NCBI RefSeq assembly: GCF_947507565.1
Contig: NC_089188.1
Span: forward strand, 372,001-436,000
DNA from: Oscarella lobularis
Taxonomy: Eukaryota; Porifera; Homoscleromorpha; Homosclerophorida; Oscarellidae
DNA length: 64,000 nucleotides
Direction of reading: 5' to 3'
Position 1 is the stretch's first letter. Each line of letters opens with the position of its first letter. Under the pieces are notes generated by a model, which made no database searches, was not told the DNA's origin, and saw nothing but the letters and a program-made list of their open reading frames with translations. Below, piece after piece: positions 1 through 12,663 of this stretch. A program made the position numbers and the translations under genes.

Positions 1-497
1 CATTATAACAAGACATACTCACAGTCTATCGTTTCACGTAGAGGCTCTTTAATTGCTATTGCTTTATTTATTTTGTTTTTTTTTATTGGCCCACGTGCAC
101 AATGTTTGTAAGACTCGCTCTTGCACATCACCTATCCCTCTTTTCGAAGCCTCGTATCGGCCAGCGGATGTGGCTAGAAGCCAAACTTAGAACCATTCCT
201 AAGACTTCTTGCAGGCTACGACACCTTTCTAAATTTATTTTGTCACTTAATGATTTTTTGACCGTAACGATTGGGACTCGCAACTATACCTATCCAGCTC
301 CTTTGTGCTCAAGAGAACGCTCAATGCGATTTGGTCACAACAGAAGCTGCTCTTCGAATTACAAAGACGCTCTAGCCTTAGTTGAAGCGTATTTTGCGCA
401 GAATTCAATCAGCCCTGTTCAAATGATTTTTAAGGCGCTAAGCTGTGATGAAATTAAGAATGGAAGAGATTCTAGATGCATGATGATATAAAATTCG
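1..497. other. Flank without recognised gene
   Basis: This stretch precedes the kinase remnant. A 129-codon open frame at 102-491 (+) is the only sizeable one. It shows no domain, cysteine pattern or hydrophobic segment that I recognise. It could be decayed ectodomain of the kinase downstream, but nothing in it proves that. Confidence 0.3.
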
Positions 498-1957
498 CTC
501 TACGCTTCAACAGAAATAGAACCAAACACAGGCGATAAAAAATTTATCGTCAGAGCTATCGTTCCAGCAACTATCCCAGGATTACTGATTGTGGCTCTTC
601 TGGTTGTACTGTGGCGCAAGAAACACGTATTTTTGGGACGTCGTCCGCCAATTAAAGACGCATGAGTCTGTCGAGCTCGAACTTCAGACATCAGCCAATA
701 AGCTCTGGGATTCCGAAATGGTTACCAAGATAGGAAACTTCAGGGTTTGTCCTAGACGTCTTATAGTAGCGAAAGATATAGGAGAAGGTACGTTTAAGAG
801 TCGCGGCAATCACACCATGCATCTGCACGTACGTAGGTAACTTTGGGAGAGTCTATAAATGTCAATTGGATGGGAATACCGCTGCTGCAAAATCAGCTAA
901 AGCAGGTACGTAGGTACATATATTAGGAATTTTCTGATTTAATTATAACTGATGTAGGAGTTAATGTGCGGGACTTCCTAATCGAAGCCTTTTGAATAAA
1001 AAACCTTCATCATCCAAACGTGATGAAGTTGATTGGCATCTGCTGTTCACCTAATCCTGAAGACGAGCAATAGTACAGGCCTTTAGTATTGCTTCCTTAA
1101 ATGGTTCTTCAAGATTTGAAGACATATTTTAAGAAAGCAAAGAGTCCTTCATTCGCTCAGTTCTGCAGCTAATGATGAAGATAATAAAGATAGGAATCGC
1201 AGTGTAACAGTGGCTTTAGGGCTACAGCATATTGGTGATAACACAATATATCTTTAGCTTTGCAAACTGCTGCAGTTTGGCTATCAAATTGCCAAAGGAA
1301 TGAAAAATTTTGTAGGGAAGATGATACTGCATCGAGATTTGGCTGCCCGCAATTGCATGTATGTTCTATTTACTGTTTATAGCGCATTTACTCGCAAATG
1401 TTTAATGAAGCAACTCTAGGGTGGACTTGGATCTGACCATCAAAATATCCGATTTCGGATTAGCTCGAGTATTGCAAGAGGACAAGGAATATTACCGGAT
1501 TACACCTGGCAAATTAAGGCAATCAACTTCCTATTCGCTGCGTAGCACTCGAAGGATTAACAGACGGAATATTTACATCAAAAAGCGACGTGGTGAGTCC
1601 CTATCGTAGTGATGTGAAAGCGTCTACTGGTTCCTATCTACTTATTCAGTGGTCGTATGGGATTACGTTGTGGGAGGTGATGGCGATGGGAAAGACTCCA
1701 TATTCCGGTGTACCTATTAGCGATCTCATCAAGCTCCTCAAAGAAGGAATGCGTCAACCAAAGCACTGCCCTGATAGAATGTAATTGATTATGCTGCTAC
1801 TGATGTAATGATATTTGTACTCTATAATCTCATGTTCAAGATCATGGGGCGATTGTTGGAAGGAAGACCCAGAGGAGCGACCGTCATTTCCGCAGCTAGT
1901 CAATAATGTCATCGAACTGATGTTGGCCAACAAAGAAGGGGGTTACGTAGCAGTTTA
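498..1957 (+). pseudogene. Receptor tyrosine kinase remnant
   Basis: A single-pass receptor tyrosine kinase can be followed in order. There is a short ectodomain end (EIEPNTGDKK), a membrane segment at about 555-620 followed by basic residues, and a glycine-loop exon (DIGEGTF then FGRVYKC at about 841). The VAIK region is degraded to AAAKSAK. Next come an alpha-C piece (HHPNVMKLIGICC, about 1010), the catalytic loop HRDLAARN (about 1328-1354), SDFGLAR (about 1447), ALEGLTDGIF (about 1545), WSYGITLWEV (about 1650) and the C-lobe end CWKEDPEERPSF, closing with a stop at about 1955. Lesions are visible: a TGA inside the alpha-C exon (993-995), a TAG at 1071-1073, a frame change between membrane segment and juxtamembrane region, and a 1-nt shift just before ALEGL. 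The order of motifs makes the family certain. The accumulated breaks make this a pseudogene rather than a working receptor. Confidence 0.85.
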
Positions 1958-2795
1958 GTGACGTGTAAAAGTCGGCTTCATCGTACACTTATTTTGGCCT
2001 GTTGGGGAATAGAGCAGACTGCATTAGCCTCACTTTTATTCACAATGTTATATACGGTTTTTAGTTACTGTGTACTACTGTTACGTCCGCCAATACGTAA
2101 TCAATTACATGTCAAATTAAGTTTCTCGATTACACTGTCAGTTGGTAGCAATTAACATTAGAGCAGAAAGTATGATTCTGATACTGCACTTTTTCCTCAT
2201 CGTTCTAGTCTCAAAACTTGATATTTTAAAAAATGGTAGCGTGCGTTAAATCTTCTCGTTCGGTTTTTCTTTCCCGTTTTCTCGTTCTTCTCGACCAACG
2301 GCGGTATGTTTTACGTTGGTAATGGTTCTCAGCTAGACTGGAGGGGTGTTGTAGCTCTTCGTCTTGCTTTCCAAGTCTCGCTTGGCCTTGTAGCAAAAGA
2401 GCTCTTCTCCTAGGCTTGCTCTTGCACTCTGCGTAGTAGTCGACTGTGCCGTTGCAGACTGTCTACGTACCACGACTTTGCTAGATAGCTATGAAAGTCG
2501 ACAGTTGCATGCCTGAGGAGAAATCTCTGCGTCCTCACATTTTCACTCGTACTAGACCAAGAGAAATGATACATGTTTCTTTCTATTTTAAAACGATTGT
2601 TTTAAGATTACCAGGGTGAGTTCTTTATTTTCGTGGCGACTTCCACAAGGCCATGTCAACACATTCCAACCTCACTGTGTTAGTAGATTAACTTTCGCTA
2701 GCAATTCCAAAATGATTAGTTTAATTTTATTCAAAACATAAATATTGGTACAAGTGTACTACTATATATGTTCGTTATATTGATCTTTCTTTAGG
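1958..2795. other. Intergenic stretch, nothing recognised
   Basis: No coding pattern, RNA gene or repeat was recognised here. A splice-acceptor-like TTTAG lies directly before the ATG of the next gene (2790-2794), so an upstream non-coding exon may lie somewhere in this stretch. Confidence 0.3.
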
Positions 2796-3724
2796 ATGGA
2801 GCCATCTGTCATGCAGTTTTTTGTAGTTTTAATTCTCTCGCTCTTCGCCACTCTATTGATGCTCTTCGCCACGATCCATCTTCCCAACGTCTCACACTAC
2901 CGCCGCACTGCCAACATCTCCAAATCAAACACATTCGAACTGAGTTGCCACGGACCGCACTCGCTCCTCGTCTGCTCAAACAACGCACGCAACTACGATG
3001 AACTCTACTTCAAAGCAGCCCAATTCGCCACAGACGACGATTTCATCACGGAACCACTCCTCCGTCGCTTCCACGACACTTGCGCCGTTGTTGGCTCCTC
3101 AGGCAATCTCCTCAACTACGAATTTGGTGCTGAAATCGACTCGCGCGACGTCGTGTTCCGTATCAATCTGCCTCCTATAAAGGGATACGAAAAATACGTT
3201 GGATGTCGCGAAGGCGACGTTCTCGTTCTTAATTCTTTCTTATCGCATTGGCCTTGCCATGACGTGAAGCGTTTTTTTGTGACGAGTCATCGGAATCCGA
3301 CTGCCTATGCGGAGTTCGTGAGAAACTGTTGGACGCGGTATCGACGTAAGACCTACGGTATGGGACCTCGCGTTTTTGAATTGAGTAATCGCCTGTTTTA
3401 CGCTTATGGGCGAAAGTATGGGACTGCTCGGTCGCGGTTTTGGGTTGAATTTAAGTGGATGTTTCCAACGTCTGGTTTCGATACTGTTGTGTTTGCTTTG
3501 CACTTGTGTCGTGAAGTGCACATGTATGGTTTTGGGTTGCGAGAGGCGAAGCGATTTGAGTATTTTAATAATGCGACTGTGAAAGAGTTCGGGTTTCGCA
3601 CGATTTTTCTGCTGAAGCGTTGTTTTTTACCGACTATGCTGATGGTAGGCATGATAATTCTCTCGTCGATTTGTCGTGGGAGGGATACGGCAAATTGATT
3701 ATTCACGGACCGTCTCTTCTATAG
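2796..3724 (+). pseudogene. GT29 sialyltransferase, frameshifted near 3' end
   Basis: This is a Golgi type II enzyme of glycosyltransferase family 29, which transfers sialic acid from CMP-sialate to glycans. A membrane anchor spans residues 7-28. Sialylmotif L lies at about 95-141 (CAVVGSSGNLL, then FRIN) and sialylmotif S at about 223-247 (ALHLCREVHMYGFG). The open frame from 2796 ends at 3698, but its last 33 residues are unlike the family. The expected sialylmotif VS, the histidine/glutamate motif HDFSAE, begins at 3599 in another frame, which runs to a stop at about 3724. A 1-nt indel just before 3599 therefore separates the catalytic VS motif from the rest. It is a single-exon gene. Either it is a recent pseudogene or the assembly has one wrong base, because everything upstream is well preserved. 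Confidence 0.85.
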
Positions 3725-4253
3725 AAATTACCGTTAGCCTCTTGGAAATATTCAATTTACGTAATCGTAATGTAATTGGCAAGGCTTTTGCTGTGAGCAA
3801 TGCTATATGCTGCAATGGGCATCTTTGCTTTGACAGATGCTGATGTAGACTGTTGTCTAAGTGTGAATGAAACAGATACATTGGTTGATTGCATTGCAGG
3901 CGCTCACACACAAGAATAGAGTGATACTGAAGTAGCTAGTAGGAACACTACCGTAAAAATCGTCTGGTATCATACTCATTTGTATTTTCTTTTACAATTA
4001 CGCTTTGCCAAAGAATGAGCCGTGCGTCTTTTCCTTTCAAGCGCTGAAACGCCTACCTCACGTGCAGCGCATTTTTCGCGCCATACGTGCAGCACGTGAT
4101 TGTCCGGAACTTTTCGTGACATCAATGACACGTGTCAAACTCCCGTAAATATAGTTGGAGCAGCACGACGACGAAACGGCTCTAGGGAGACCCGCTCCAG
4201 CTGAATTTATTGCTGCTGGCTGTAGTTTAACCTCTCATTTCAGTCTTTACCCG
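3725..4253. promoter_or_regulatory. Probable promoter and 5' leader of the 4.25 kb gene
   Basis: No coding sequence was recognised. CACGTG E-boxes occur at about 4060 and 4095, and a TAAATATA element at about 4145. The ATG of the putative gene follows at 4254. Assignment as a promoter is an inference from this order. Confidence 0.3.
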
Positions 4254-4816
4254 ATGGCGAAGGGAAAACTCGCTTCTACGTCGTACCAGTCTTCTTCGAG
4301 GCTCAATCGTTCTGCTTTCCTTCGTCAATCGTAAGCCGATCGACTGTTTTTCGCATGTAGTCGCTGCCGGTCGTCCATTTTTCTCCAGTTCGCCGAACGA
4401 AGACTCGACATGACACGCAAAGATGGCGGTGTTGCGGGGGCGTGACGCGGTGTGCGTTCGCGTTTCGCTATAGTCTAGTGTCTCTTCTTAGGCTTCGAGG
4501 ACGTTCTTTGGCCGATCAAGGCTCTTCGGATCTGTTTCGCTTGCAAAAACGACTTCGCGTGAGTGGGGGCCCCTTTTTTCGACCAAGCACTTAGACGAAT
4601 TGTCAGTGGTTTAGAGTCTAACGTTTCTCTCTTTAGGCAAGTGTTTCTCGCTTGCGCTTTCTGCGTCCACATTTGCAGCTAGAAGCCGTATCATGCACGT
4701 TTTCGCTAATTCCTTTTGTTTTTAGCACTTTCGAGGGCGCCCTTTCAAAAGTAAACAACTCTTTAAAGCATTAGGGGTCGGTTGCTCTCACGTCGCAAAG
4801 GAATCGGGCTGCTTTA
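4254..4816 (+). CDS. Putative 5' coding exons of an unrecognised gene
   Basis: Four exons join in phase: 4254-4330, 4492-4558, 4637-4687 and 4726-4816. The ATG reads MAKGKLASTSYQ. Donors are GTAAGC, GTGAGT, GTATCA and GTGAGT, and each acceptor has a pyrimidine tract ending TTAG. The product so far is about 78 residues, rich in Ser, Arg and Leu, with no domain I recognise. The third intron would be only 38 nt, which is short and makes that join doubtful. The next exon is not clear, because a frame starting after 4898 meets a stop quickly. The same strand carries the mini-exon array, the repeat tract and the talin-like exons, so this may be the 5' end of one long gene. That link is inferred, not shown. 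Confidence 0.35.
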
Positions 4817-4899
4817 GTGAGTGGGGCCCCTTTCAAGGAACATTCAAAAGATGAGGCGAGGTTAATTTTTCTCGATCCTAACGTTTGTTTCTTTAGGTA

Positions 4900-5275
4900 C
4901 TGTATAGATTTTTTATCGTGAACCGTCCAATTTTTCAATGCTGGGCATTGTCAAACGCTGGTAATGACTCTTTTTATTTATTTTTTGCCATTTTTCTTAA
5001 AAGACTTCGTTTTATTTAGGTGTACTTACGTACCTGTTTTTGTTTAATCAATCTTTTATTTCAACCTAGGTTCTTCACGTAATTAATTAATTAATGGGGC
5101 GAATTTCTTCAATGCTAGGCGTGGTCAAACGCCGGTGGTATGGCTCGTTTATATTTATTTATTGGCATTTTCTTATAGACTTGTTTGATATAGGTGTACC
5201 TACGTACTTGTCATTCTATAATTAATTTGGTATTAATCTTTTATTTTATTGTAGGTTCTTCGTGTATTTTCACTT
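4900..5275 (+). repeat. Two diverged copies of an exon/intron-like unit
   Basis: About 170 bp is present twice in a row. Each copy has CAATGCTRGGC, then TCAAACGC, a GGTRRT donor-like site, an AT-rich stretch ending TTTAG or ATATAG, then GTGTACYTACGTAC, a second AT-rich stretch and GGTTCTTC. The spacing of GT and AG signals resembles exon plus intron duplicated in tandem. It is the first sign of the pattern that becomes regular in the array downstream. Confidence 0.45.
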
Positions 5276-5561
5276 CATTTTTTTTCATCATTTACACGTC
5301 ATCTTCTTACACTTCAACTTCACCTAATCTTCACCTCGTCAATCATCTTACTTTAGGCATCTATAGAGAAATGAGAGGCAGTTAGGGTAGAGGATTATTA
5401 ATTAGGGTAATTAATTAGGTAATTAATTAATTAATTAATTAATTAATTAGATAGATAGATAGATAAATAGAATTTTTTATTTATTTTTACTAATTTCATT
5501 TTTCTTGCAGGCGTCCTGATGAAGGATCGTCGCCTCAAAGGAAGACGACTTTCAAATAAAG
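5276..5561. repeat. AT-rich link with ATTA and GATA microsatellite
   Basis: A run of ATTA/TTAA units followed by GATA units lies at about 5395-5470. No gene is seen. A CAGG acceptor-like site at about 5509 precedes the first unit of the array. Confidence 0.5.
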
Positions 5562-6840
5562 GTTTCTGTATTAATCGATGTCTTTTTTCCGTACTTCTTC
5601 TTTCTTTAGGGGGCCTAGGTGCGGACGGGATTGTGCTACGCCCATTGAAGACGTCTTATGCAGTACCTGTATATTTTCCTTGCGTTTTCTTTTGCTTCCT
5701 TTTTTTTTAGATTTAGGGCGGATGCAAGACGGGAAGGCAAGAGGACGACGTTGACGTAAGTGAGGGACGAAGATTAAGGTATCTGTATGTAGTGCTTCCA
5801 TTTTCACTTGCTGGCTTTTTTGAATAGATGATGCTGACTTGAAGGGGACGAAGACGAAAAAGAAGCAGACGAAGAGAAAGTGGACGAAAAAATGCAAGAG
5901 GTATCTGTATGGAGTACTCATTTTTTCTTTTGCTTTTTTTTCTTTGAGATTTAGGTTTTCAAGGACGCACGGTCGAAGAAGAGGGACGAAGACGATGAAG
6001 ACGAATGATGGAGACGAAGATGACGTGGACGAAGAAATGGCACAGGTTTCTGCATGGGTTGATTATTTTTTCCCTTGCTTGCTTTCTTTTGAGTTTTAGG
6101 TGCGCCGGAATGTTGAAGATGATGTAGACGAAAACGAAGTCGACGAAGATGATGTAGACGAAGAATGTCCTGAGGTACCTGTATGGAATGCTTAGTTATT
6201 CTTTTGCTTTCTTTTTTATGAGGTTTAGGTTCTCAAGGACGAAGGGATGAAGTAGAAGTAGACGAAGGCGATGTAGACGAAGTAGAGGCGACGAAGAGGA
6301 CGTAGACGAAGAATTTGCAGAGGTATCTGTATGGATTGCCTATTTTTTCTTTTGCTTTCTTTTTCTTGAGATTTAGGTTATCGACGTCAAAGGGACGAAG
6401 TAGATGTAGACGAAAGAGATGTGGACGAAGATATTGCTGAGGTATCTGTATGGATCGTTTAGTGCTTCTCTTGCTGTTTTTTCTTTGAGTTTTAGGACGA
6501 CGATGGGATGAAGAAGAAGGGACGAAGATGACGGAGACGAAGAATGACAGAGGTATCTGTATGGGTAGCTTATATTTTCTCCTGCTTGCTTCTGTTTGAG
6601 TTTTAGGTGCTTAAGGAAGATGAAGTAGAAGGGACGAAAAAGACGTGGACGAAGATGATGCAGACGAAGAAATAGCACAGGTATCTGTATGGATTGTTTA
6701 GAGTTTCCCTTGCTTGCTTTTCTTTGAGCATTAGGTCTCAAGCAGGATGAAGAAGAGGGGACGAAACCGGCATTCGCAAAGGTATCTGTATGTAGCGCTC
6801 ATGATATTTCTTTTGCTCGTTCTTTTTTTTGAGTATATAG
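5562..6840 (+). repeat. Tandem array of acidic mini-exons and ~54-nt introns
   Basis: Eleven intron-like segments share a donor GTATCTGTATGG (or GTACCTGTAT, GTTTCTGCATGG) and an acceptor close to CTTTGAGTTTTAG. Boundaries read 5562-5609, 5663-5716, 5779-5827, 5901-5954, 6046-6099, 6175-6228, 6323-6376, 6442-6495, 6553-6606, 6681-6734 and 6782-6840. Eight of the eleven are exactly 54 nt. Between them lie exon-like pieces of 47-94 nt built from GACGAAGATGAC-like repeats. One frame gives acidic strings such as DEDDVDEE; exons 5955-6045 and 6100-6174 join in phase and are fully open. Other pieces carry stops or need a different phase (for example 6229-6322), so a single long frame through the array is not supported. 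Either this is a real gene with decaying repeats or a satellite made of splice-competent units. Confidence 0.75.
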
Positions 6841-7079
6841 GTACTCTATGCAGGGACGACGGGACGACGGGACGACGGGACGACGGGACGACGGGACGAC
6901 GGGACGACGGACGAGAGGACAGCGTCGAGGACCGACGCAATGACGGTTTTTCAAGGATCACCTTTTTAAGGTATAGATCAGTAGATTAATAAGAATTAAG
7001 TAATTAAATTAAATAGATCCAATTAGTCTCGTAGCTAGGTAGCTAGGTAGCTAGGTAGCTAGGTAGCTAGGTAGTAGAA
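6841..7079 (+). repeat. GGGACGAC minisatellite, donor, AT-rich stretch, TAGCTAGG minisatellite
   Basis: Seven or so GGGACGAC units lie at about 6853-6908. A donor-like CTTTTTAAG|GTATAGATC is at about 6962-6977. An AT-rich stretch and five TAGGTAGC units (about 7030-7075) follow, ending at a TAG acceptor-like site before the GCA tract. The same series of parts recurs in inverted order at 16.0-17.1 kb. Confidence 0.7.
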
Positions 7080-9410
<2,331 letters not shown>

Positions 9411-9494
9411 CACCAGCTTCACCAGCACCAGCTATATCTGCATCAATACCCGCGCGAGCACCTGCAGGAACTGTACCATCAGAAACAGCAATCA

Positions 9495-9871
9495 GCGGAA
9501 GTTCTCAAAGGAAACGATTGGGTCGATCCGACCGATCCCAACATCATCGCCGAGAATGAATTGCTCAACGCTGCGGCGTCGATCAAAGCGGCGGCGAAGA
9601 AACTAGCGCTCCTAAAACCGCGCGAGAAGAAACACGAAGCCGATGAGACGTTGAGTTTCGATGAGCAGATCCTGGAAGCGGCGCGCGCCATCGCATCAGC
9701 GACAGGCGCGCTCATCAAATCGGCGACGGCGGCACAACGAGAATTAGTCGCTCAAGGAAGAGTAAGAAGAGAAAATAGCACTTTGTATTTAATTTAATTG
9801 ATTGAATTTAGCTTCGTCCTGGCGTTCCTGGTTCCGATGATAGCCAATGGGCCGAAGGTCTTGTCTCAGCG
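9495..9871 (+). pseudogene. Talin C-terminal fragment (I/LWEQ region), two exons
   Basis: Talin links integrins to actin, and its last helical bundle (R13, I/LWEQ domain) binds F-actin. Exon 9495-9761 reads NDWVDPTDPN, IAENELLNAAASIKAAAKKL, DEQILEAARAIASAT and AAQRELVAQGR, which is unmistakable talin. After a 50-nt intron (9762-9811) a phase-0 exon 9812-9871 reads GSDDSQWAEGLVSA, matching the next talin segment, and ends at a GTACGC donor. No further talin sequence (rest of R13, dimerisation helix) was found downstream, and upstream lies only the low-complexity tract. So about 110 residues of a protein of roughly 2,500 are present. Their codons look well preserved, so the piece may be expressed as part of a chimera or be a recently captured gene fragment. 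Confidence 0.8.
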
Positions 9872-11168
9872 GTACGCACACTTAGTTACAATTTTAAAAT
9901 TACGAGAATACGAACGACGCGCCGTCCCAGTCGTCATAACAGGCGCAACGGACACGTGGAAAGCGAGAACCGCGTGGACAGATACTGGGGTGAAGGTTTA
10001 GGGGTAGGGATCGGGTTTGGTACAAAGCAAACCGAGTTAGAGCGAACAGACGGTGTAGCTAGAGCTGCCGTCGAGTGGAATTCGGGCTCGTTTATTGCGT
10101 AACGTGCGCCGTTTTGCCTCGAATACCCTCTCAAACCCTTGCTATACTATTATCGATTGTAAATAGTGTGAAATCTTGGTTTTCAATACTTGTTTTTGAC
10201 GTCACTTATATAATCCACAATAGTCACGTGCTTACGTTAGCGGCTTGACTCGTTTTTTACGAATGAATGGTAAATGGCTCGAAACGACGGATTCGAAGCT
10301 TGAGCGACGTCAAAAGAGTGAAAGAGGTGAGTCTTGAGTAGTTTAGAACCCGTTCGACCGTTCGCAATGGCGCGAAACGATCGAAATCGAGGCGTCGCGT
10401 CGCCAAGGTGCGACGCGCCGTGCGAAATGCGCTTGAATCGTTTTGTTTCGACGCAGAATCATGTTTTCGGAACGTTACGAAGCGTTTAGCTGCATTCCGT
10501 GGCGTATTTCGAGTCGTTTGCGACGATTTTGATGCGCGAAAAAGGGGGCGTGGCCCTTAACTTTCGCGCTTGCTCCACGAGAAACGGCGCTTCGTATGCC
10601 GTCGGCGAATCGAAAATCGAAAACTAGATGATATAGGCTTTCGATCGATGGCACGTTCGTCGCCGTACGTTGCGTCGTCGAGGAAAGACGGCGTCGCAAA
10701 GGTGGGGTGATTTTGACGCACGCGAGTAAGCGTGTTTGTTTATTCGACACGTTTTTTTGTCGAAAACTCGCGAATTTTGACACGGCTTTGAGCCAATCTT
10801 ATAGAGTCATCGTTGGCGATTCGATTAGTCGCGGTCTGGTCGTCGTGCGACGTTTCGTGGCGAAACGGCACGATTTTTAAGTCGTTTGATCGCGAACGAG
10901 AAAATTCGAAATTGTTTTTCGATTTTCTCCGTCCCCTGAAGGAATTTGTTCGCGATTATTCCTGGAGAGGATTTCTATTGGGTGGTACGCAAGGGACGAA
11001 AAGGTTTGGTGGCCGTCGGTCAAATTTTTGAGTGAAATTTCCACTCGTAAAGTTTTTGGGTTTTTGTACATCTTTGCGACGTTGGCAAAGTGCCTTCCCT
11101 TTGTCGGATCGAGCCGAGATTTTTTATCTGGTCTCTCTGACCCCGGAATTGTTGATAGCCAAAGTTTG
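9872..11168. other. CpG-rich stretch without recognised gene
   Basis: From about 10260 to 11000 the sequence is rich in CG dinucleotides and TCGA/CGAAA words, as expected for a promoter or unmethylated 5' region. Open frames here (for example 10475-10783 on minus) show no domain. The X-box lies at its end. Confidence 0.35.
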
Positions 11169-11183
11169 GTTGCCATAGCAACC
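11168..11183. promoter_or_regulatory. X-box (RFX-type binding site)
   Basis: The palindrome GGTTGCCATAGCAACC contains the full X-box GTTGCC-AT-AGCAAC, the consensus bound by RFX transcription factors. In animals and choanoflagellates RFX sites often mark ciliary genes. It sits at the end of a CpG-rich stretch and 37 bp before a putative exon on the + strand. No ciliary gene was recognised next to it. Confidence 0.6.
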
Positions 11184-11219
11184 AAAAATAAAATTGTTAT
11201 TTATTTTTTATTTTATTAG

Positions 11220-11332
11220 GTGTATTTTCCCTTGTGTCAAGCGGGCCCTGGGGGCCCGCAAAAACGCGACAGAATATCCTTCGGGCGTGTAGCTATGTCA
11301 AAGACCATCCGGATCCCTATGCAGATGTTGAG
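11220..11332 (+). CDS. Possible internal exon of an unknown gene
   Basis: An acceptor TTTTATTAG precedes 11220 and a GTAAGA donor follows 11332. One frame (phase 2 entry, phase 0 exit) is open for 37 codons, ending CSYVKDHPDPYADVE. A candidate next acceptor at 11484 would add PFLCGQERQIGL and a stop. No family recognised; the call rests on splice signals and an open frame only. Confidence 0.25.
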
Positions 11333-11484
11333 GTAAGAAGTTATATCGCTTCAGTTGAGAAACGTCTTCCCTAAGGACTAGGCTTAGAGTAATAACTATA
11401 GAGGTATCCCAAGTTTACTCATAGTCCCTTGAGTAATTTTCTATTTCTAATAAAATTACTCATAGACCTTATATTTCATGCTAG

Positions 11485-12000
11485 CCATTCCTCTGTGGCC
11501 AAGAGCGACAAATAGGCCTTTAGTTGTTCCGGACGTTTATCTGCTCGAGACTTTGGCCGACGCCAGGTACTTTTCTTTGTCAATTGTTTTACCGTGTAGT
11601 TGTTCCTCCAATCAGACGAGGCAGACGCAGCCATCCCTCTGTGGCCAAGAGCGATAAATAGGCCATACCTCTGCAGAGGCTATAGAGTTGCCTCTCCGCG
11701 TAAGGCAGAGCACTGGCGGGTAAATCAGTGACGCCCCTTGGAATTGCACCTGTGAGTGGACTGACATCCCAGCTGCCACTTTCACAGTCCAAGGCTCGGA
11801 GCCAGGAGGTTAAACGGGCTCACCCTCCGCGGGGGAGTATGGAGTGACCCCACGAGTCCTTTGACTCACAGCAGGTGCCCACCTGGCCTTGCCTCCCATT
11901 TGGGGCGAGGGGGTGGATGGAGGAGAGGGGAAACTCTGTTTAAATTTTGTATCTACATCCGGGACTTTATTCAATAAAATTTGACATCACTCACTCTACT
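11485..12000. repeat. Duplicated 30-bp segment and possible 3' region
   Basis: The words CTCTGTGGCCAAGAGCGA and AAATAGGCC occur at about 11492-11522 and again at 11638-11664, about 146 bp apart. A polyadenylation-like CAATAAAA follows at 11973. No domain is recognised between them. It may be the 3' end of the gene whose exon is proposed at 11220. Confidence 0.3.
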
Positions 12001-12660
12001 TTATTGTGTGTGCCGCCCTATCTACTTTCCACGCGCCTAACTAGGACCACGTGAGACGCGAGCGCGCGTGATTGCATTATGCGCCTAGTGCTAGTCAAAA
12101 AATTATTACGTACTGCAAAGACAAATAAAGTCATTTTCCATTTCGCTGAATCTTTTCTTTGTCATCTGTGTGCCATATGAATGAAGACATATAATCAATT
12201 TTGATGGTGGTGACGGTGATGACGTACCTTTTAAAAATGCCAGCTATTGACTTATAGCAAACAAAATGCCAGCTCCTTGCCTTCTATCAATATCTCTTAC
12301 ACATAGCAATCCTATAGAGATAAGAGCCTAAAAGAAAACAAGAGAACGCACAATTAGAAATAACAATGCAATGATCCCCAGAGTAGTTTAATTAACGCTA
12401 AAGACGAACGATTGGGCATTATAGCTTAATTAACTCTTGAAATTTTAGTACTCTGCTCCTACTTATCGAACATCATAAACAAACATTAACGCAAAACACA
12501 AATAATTTAATGGACAACACCACCATCTATGTTTACGACCATAATTGGTGGTTTATCACACCTTCAACAACACGTCTATCTCCAGGTGTACACAAATGCT
12601 GTCTTAAAAAGAAAGGGGAGCTGGCTCCCATCTACCTCATTAGACCCAATTTCACCTCTA
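12001..12660. other. AT-rich intergenic stretch
   Basis: No gene or known repeat was recognised. It leads into the 12.66-kb satellite. Confidence 0.3.
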
Positions 12661-12663
12661 CCC

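Noticed and set aside
10475-11185. Genes in the CpG-rich 10-11 kb region
   Set aside because: Overlapping frames on both strands, high CG content and no domain or splice support.
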